Origin: Silvanigrella aquatica
GTDB taxonomy: Bacteria; Bdellovibrionota_B; Oligoflexia; Silvanigrellales; Silvanigrellaceae
Length of the DNA: 64,000 nt
Assembly: GCF_001907975.1 (NCBI RefSeq)
Contig: NZ_CP017834.1
Span: 671,407-735,406 of the forward strand
Direction of reading: 5' to 3'
The first letter of the stretch is position 1. Each line of letters opens with the position of its first letter. The notes under the pieces are model-generated. The model saw nothing but the letters and a program-made list of their open reading frames with translations. It was not told the DNA's origin and made no database searches. The position numbers were made by a program, and so were the translations under genes. This document shows positions 62,447 to 64,000 of this stretch, in pieces.

Positions 62447-63799
62447 GTGAAAGAGGAACAAAATGTTAATACGGGAAGTCATTTTCACTTTTGGGATTCT
62501 TTAATTGAAAGTGAAAAAACAGAAATAATTAGACAATCAAATAGTCAAATTGGAGTGCATTCTGAAATTGGAAAATTAAGAAAAGTCTTTTTGCACTCGC
62601 CTGGACATGAAGTGGAACTCATGACACCACGCAATGCTTCCGAACTTCTTTATAATGATATCATTTATTTTAAAAATATTGTTGCGGGGCATTCGCAATT
62701 AAAATCAGTACTTTCTCTTGTAAGTACTGTTTTAGAGGTCAGTGATTGTCTAGAAGACGTTTTAGAAAATGAAGAAGCAAGAAATAAACTTTTAGATAAA
62801 ATCCTTGAGTTCCAAGGATGTCCTGAATTAAAATCCGAGCTGTTTGCCCTTCCTGCAAGCGAATTGACGCGCGCCTTAGTTACGGGCGTTCCTTTAAAAA
62901 GAAACACTTTAGAATCTTTACTTTCTCCAAAAACCTACTCCATTGTTCCGTTACCTAATATGTATTTTATGCGAGATACCAGTATGGTTGTGGGAAACAG
63001 AGTTATTGCATCGCGTATGGCCAGTTCCGTCAGATTTGCGGAATCGCTAATTATGCGAACAATTTATGAATATCATCCCGAATTAAAAGGCTATGGTCTT
63101 CTACTCGATGCGAGCAAGGAAATTAAGGATCCCCATTTTACAATAGAAGGTGGTGATATTCTTGTTATCAATGAGGATCTTTTGTTAGTTGGAATAAGTG
63201 AAAGAACGACACCTAAAGCTCTCGATACTTTGGTAGATGCGCTTTTAAAAGCCCGTAATGAAGAAAAAAAGACAGAACCTTTCAATGTGTTATGCGTTAT
63301 TTTACCACGTGAAAGAAGCACCATTCATCTCGATATGATTTTTACCGTTGCTAATAAAGAACAAGCCGTTGTTTACTCTCCCTATGTTCTAGGACGCGAA
63401 AGAGCGCGGGTGGTTCGTATTCGCGTGAAACCCGATGGCGATAAAAAATTTAAAGAAGTGGAAGACCTTATCCTGGGTTTAAGGAGTGTGGGTGTGCGTA
63501 TGGATCCCATTCCTTGTGGGGGGGACGATCCTTTGCACCAACAACGTGAACAGTGGAATAGTGGCGCTAACCTTTTTTCATTCGCTCCAGGTAAGGTTAT
63601 TAGCTATATCCATGAGCATACCTTGAGAGCCTGTGAATCTGCTGGTTTTAAAATCATGTCGGCGAAAGACGCTGTAAAGCACCCTACTCTATTACAAAGC
63701 AATTATCCCCTTATTGTCACTGTTGAAGGAAGCGAGCTGTCAAGAGGGGGGGGAGGACCTCGTTGTATGACCTGCCCTGTATTGAGAGATCCTGTTTGA
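62447..63799 (+). CDS. arcA: Arginine deiminase
   Basis: Hydrolyses arginine to citrulline and ammonia. I start at GTG 62447, because AAGGAG (62434-62439) is seven bases before it and the domain begins right after; an ATG at 62387 would add 20 residues without an RBS. The 450-residue protein has the ADI blocks GVHSEIGKLRKVFLHSPG, LPNMYFMRDTSMVVG, FTIEGGDILV, STIHLDMIFT with the catalytic His/Asp and the C-terminal GGGGPRCMTCPVLRDP carrying the nucleophilic Cys. The ornithine carbamoyltransferase and carbamate kinase genes of the ADI pathway are not in the window. Confidence 0.9.
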   Translation: MKEEQNVNTGSHFHFWDSLIESEKTEIIRQSNSQIGVHSEIGKLRKVFLHSPGHEVELMTPRNASELLYNDIIYFKNIVAGHSQLKSVLSLVSTVLEVSDCLEDVLENEEARNKLLDKILEFQGCPELKSELFALPASELTRALVTGVPLKRNTLESLLSPKTYSIVPLPNMYFMRDTSMVVGNRVIASRMASSVRFAESLIMRTIYEYHPELKGYGLLLDASKEIKDPHFTIEGGDILVINEDLLLVGISERTTPKALDTLVDALLKARNEEKKTEPFNVLCVILPRERSTIHLDMIFTVANKEQAVVYSPYVLGRERARVVRIRVKPDGDKKFKEVEDLILGLRSVGVRMDPIPCGGDDPLHQQREQWNSGANLFSFAPGKVISYIHEHTLRACESAGFKIMSAKDAVKHPTLLQSNYPLIVTVEGSELSRGGGGPRCMTCPVLRDPV

Positions 63800-63892
63800 T
63801 CACCTCTTTTTCTCCACCCCTTTGCATTGATGCTTTTCTCAAGTAATAATAATCATTGACGATAAAATATTTGAATAAGAAGGGGTATCATT

Positions 63893-64000
63893 TTGAGATG
63901 TTTTATAATTAAAAAAAGGAAATTACTTTTTGTTACCTTTTTCCCTTTTTCCCTTCTTTTCATATCGTGTTCAAGTCATACAATTTTAACCGAAAATCTT
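63893..64000 (+). CDS. Lipoprotein, 3' partial at window edge
   Basis: A coding start cut off by the window. TTG 63893 has AGGGG (63881-63885) upstream. The 36 visible codons give a lipoprotein signal: basic FIIKKRKLL, a hydrophobic FVTFFPFSLLFIS core, and Cys in the lipobox LFISC followed by SSH. Nothing of the mature domain is seen. Confidence 0.6.
   Translation, partial: MRCFIIKKRKLLFVTFFPFSLLFISCSSHTILTENL

Noticed and set aside
1-64000. CRISPR array, insertion sequence or prophage
   Set aside because: No regularly spaced repeats, transposase, integrase or phage structural gene was found on either strand.

Overview
The window is AT-rich chromosomal DNA (by eye about two thirds A+T) from a Gram-negative bacterium. 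Evidence for an outer membrane includes LPS heptose synthesis (HldE), a TonB-dependent receptor, a TolC-family protein, several signal-peptide beta-barrel candidates and many lipoproteins. A flagellar rod/hook gene is also present. RNase Y overlapping a YmdB-type phosphoesterase, an MglA-like GTPase, and a type II cholesterol oxidase suggest a Bdellovibrionota/Oligoflexia lineage, perhaps Silvanigrellales. That placement is inference from gene content and was not tested by phylogeny.

Layout. 1-5742: the 3' end of a squalene synthase-type gene, a small secreted peptide, a tandem array of three class C beta-lactamase-fold serine hydrolases (the first has lost all three catalytic motifs), and a coiled-coil protein. 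5896-12851: RidA, HldE, a membrane-anchored DUF3108-like protein, the YmdB-like/RNase Y pair and tRNA-Leu(GAG). 13182-19865: an orphan 503-aa protein, an MFS exporter with a nitrilase, an outer-membrane protein/lipoprotein pair and HtpX. 19986-23180: panB with a BFD-like ferredoxin, a GIY-YIG protein, a YopT-like (C58) cysteine protease candidate, tRNA-Trp(CCA) and dUTPase.

23302-30930: a compact run (small protein, AroQ, J-domain protein, ManA, MglA-like GTPase), then an outer-membrane protein, HemW and a MocR-type regulator with a direct-repeat operator candidate. 31163-38702: a small secreted protein overlapping a Tat-exported cholesterol oxidase; then a cobalamin riboswitch controlling a TonB-dependent receptor and a lipoprotein; then RlmM. 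38726-45226: threonine aldolase, a solute-binding protein with an LRR protein, an MFS exporter, and a decay zone with two broken genes, a secreted protein and a Cache-domain protein.

45271-52407: housekeeping genes miaB, ffh, fabD and map, then a RibD-C reductase and an MFS exporter. 52612-59714: a peptide-type solute-binding protein followed by a hybrid histidine kinase with two receiver domains, FlgF, an HxlR regulator and a TolC-like protein. 59729-64000: a cN-II-type nucleotidase and a saccharopine dehydrogenase-like enzyme, divergent from an arginine deiminase, and the start of a lipoprotein gene at the edge.

The clearest linked systems are the B12 uptake operon, the hydrolase array, the RNase Y/YmdB pair and the cholesterol oxidase pair. 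No CRISPR array, insertion sequence, prophage or rRNA was seen. Several start codons were moved to sites with a good Shine-Dalgarno sequence; this uncovers lipoprotein or Sec signal peptides in some proteins.
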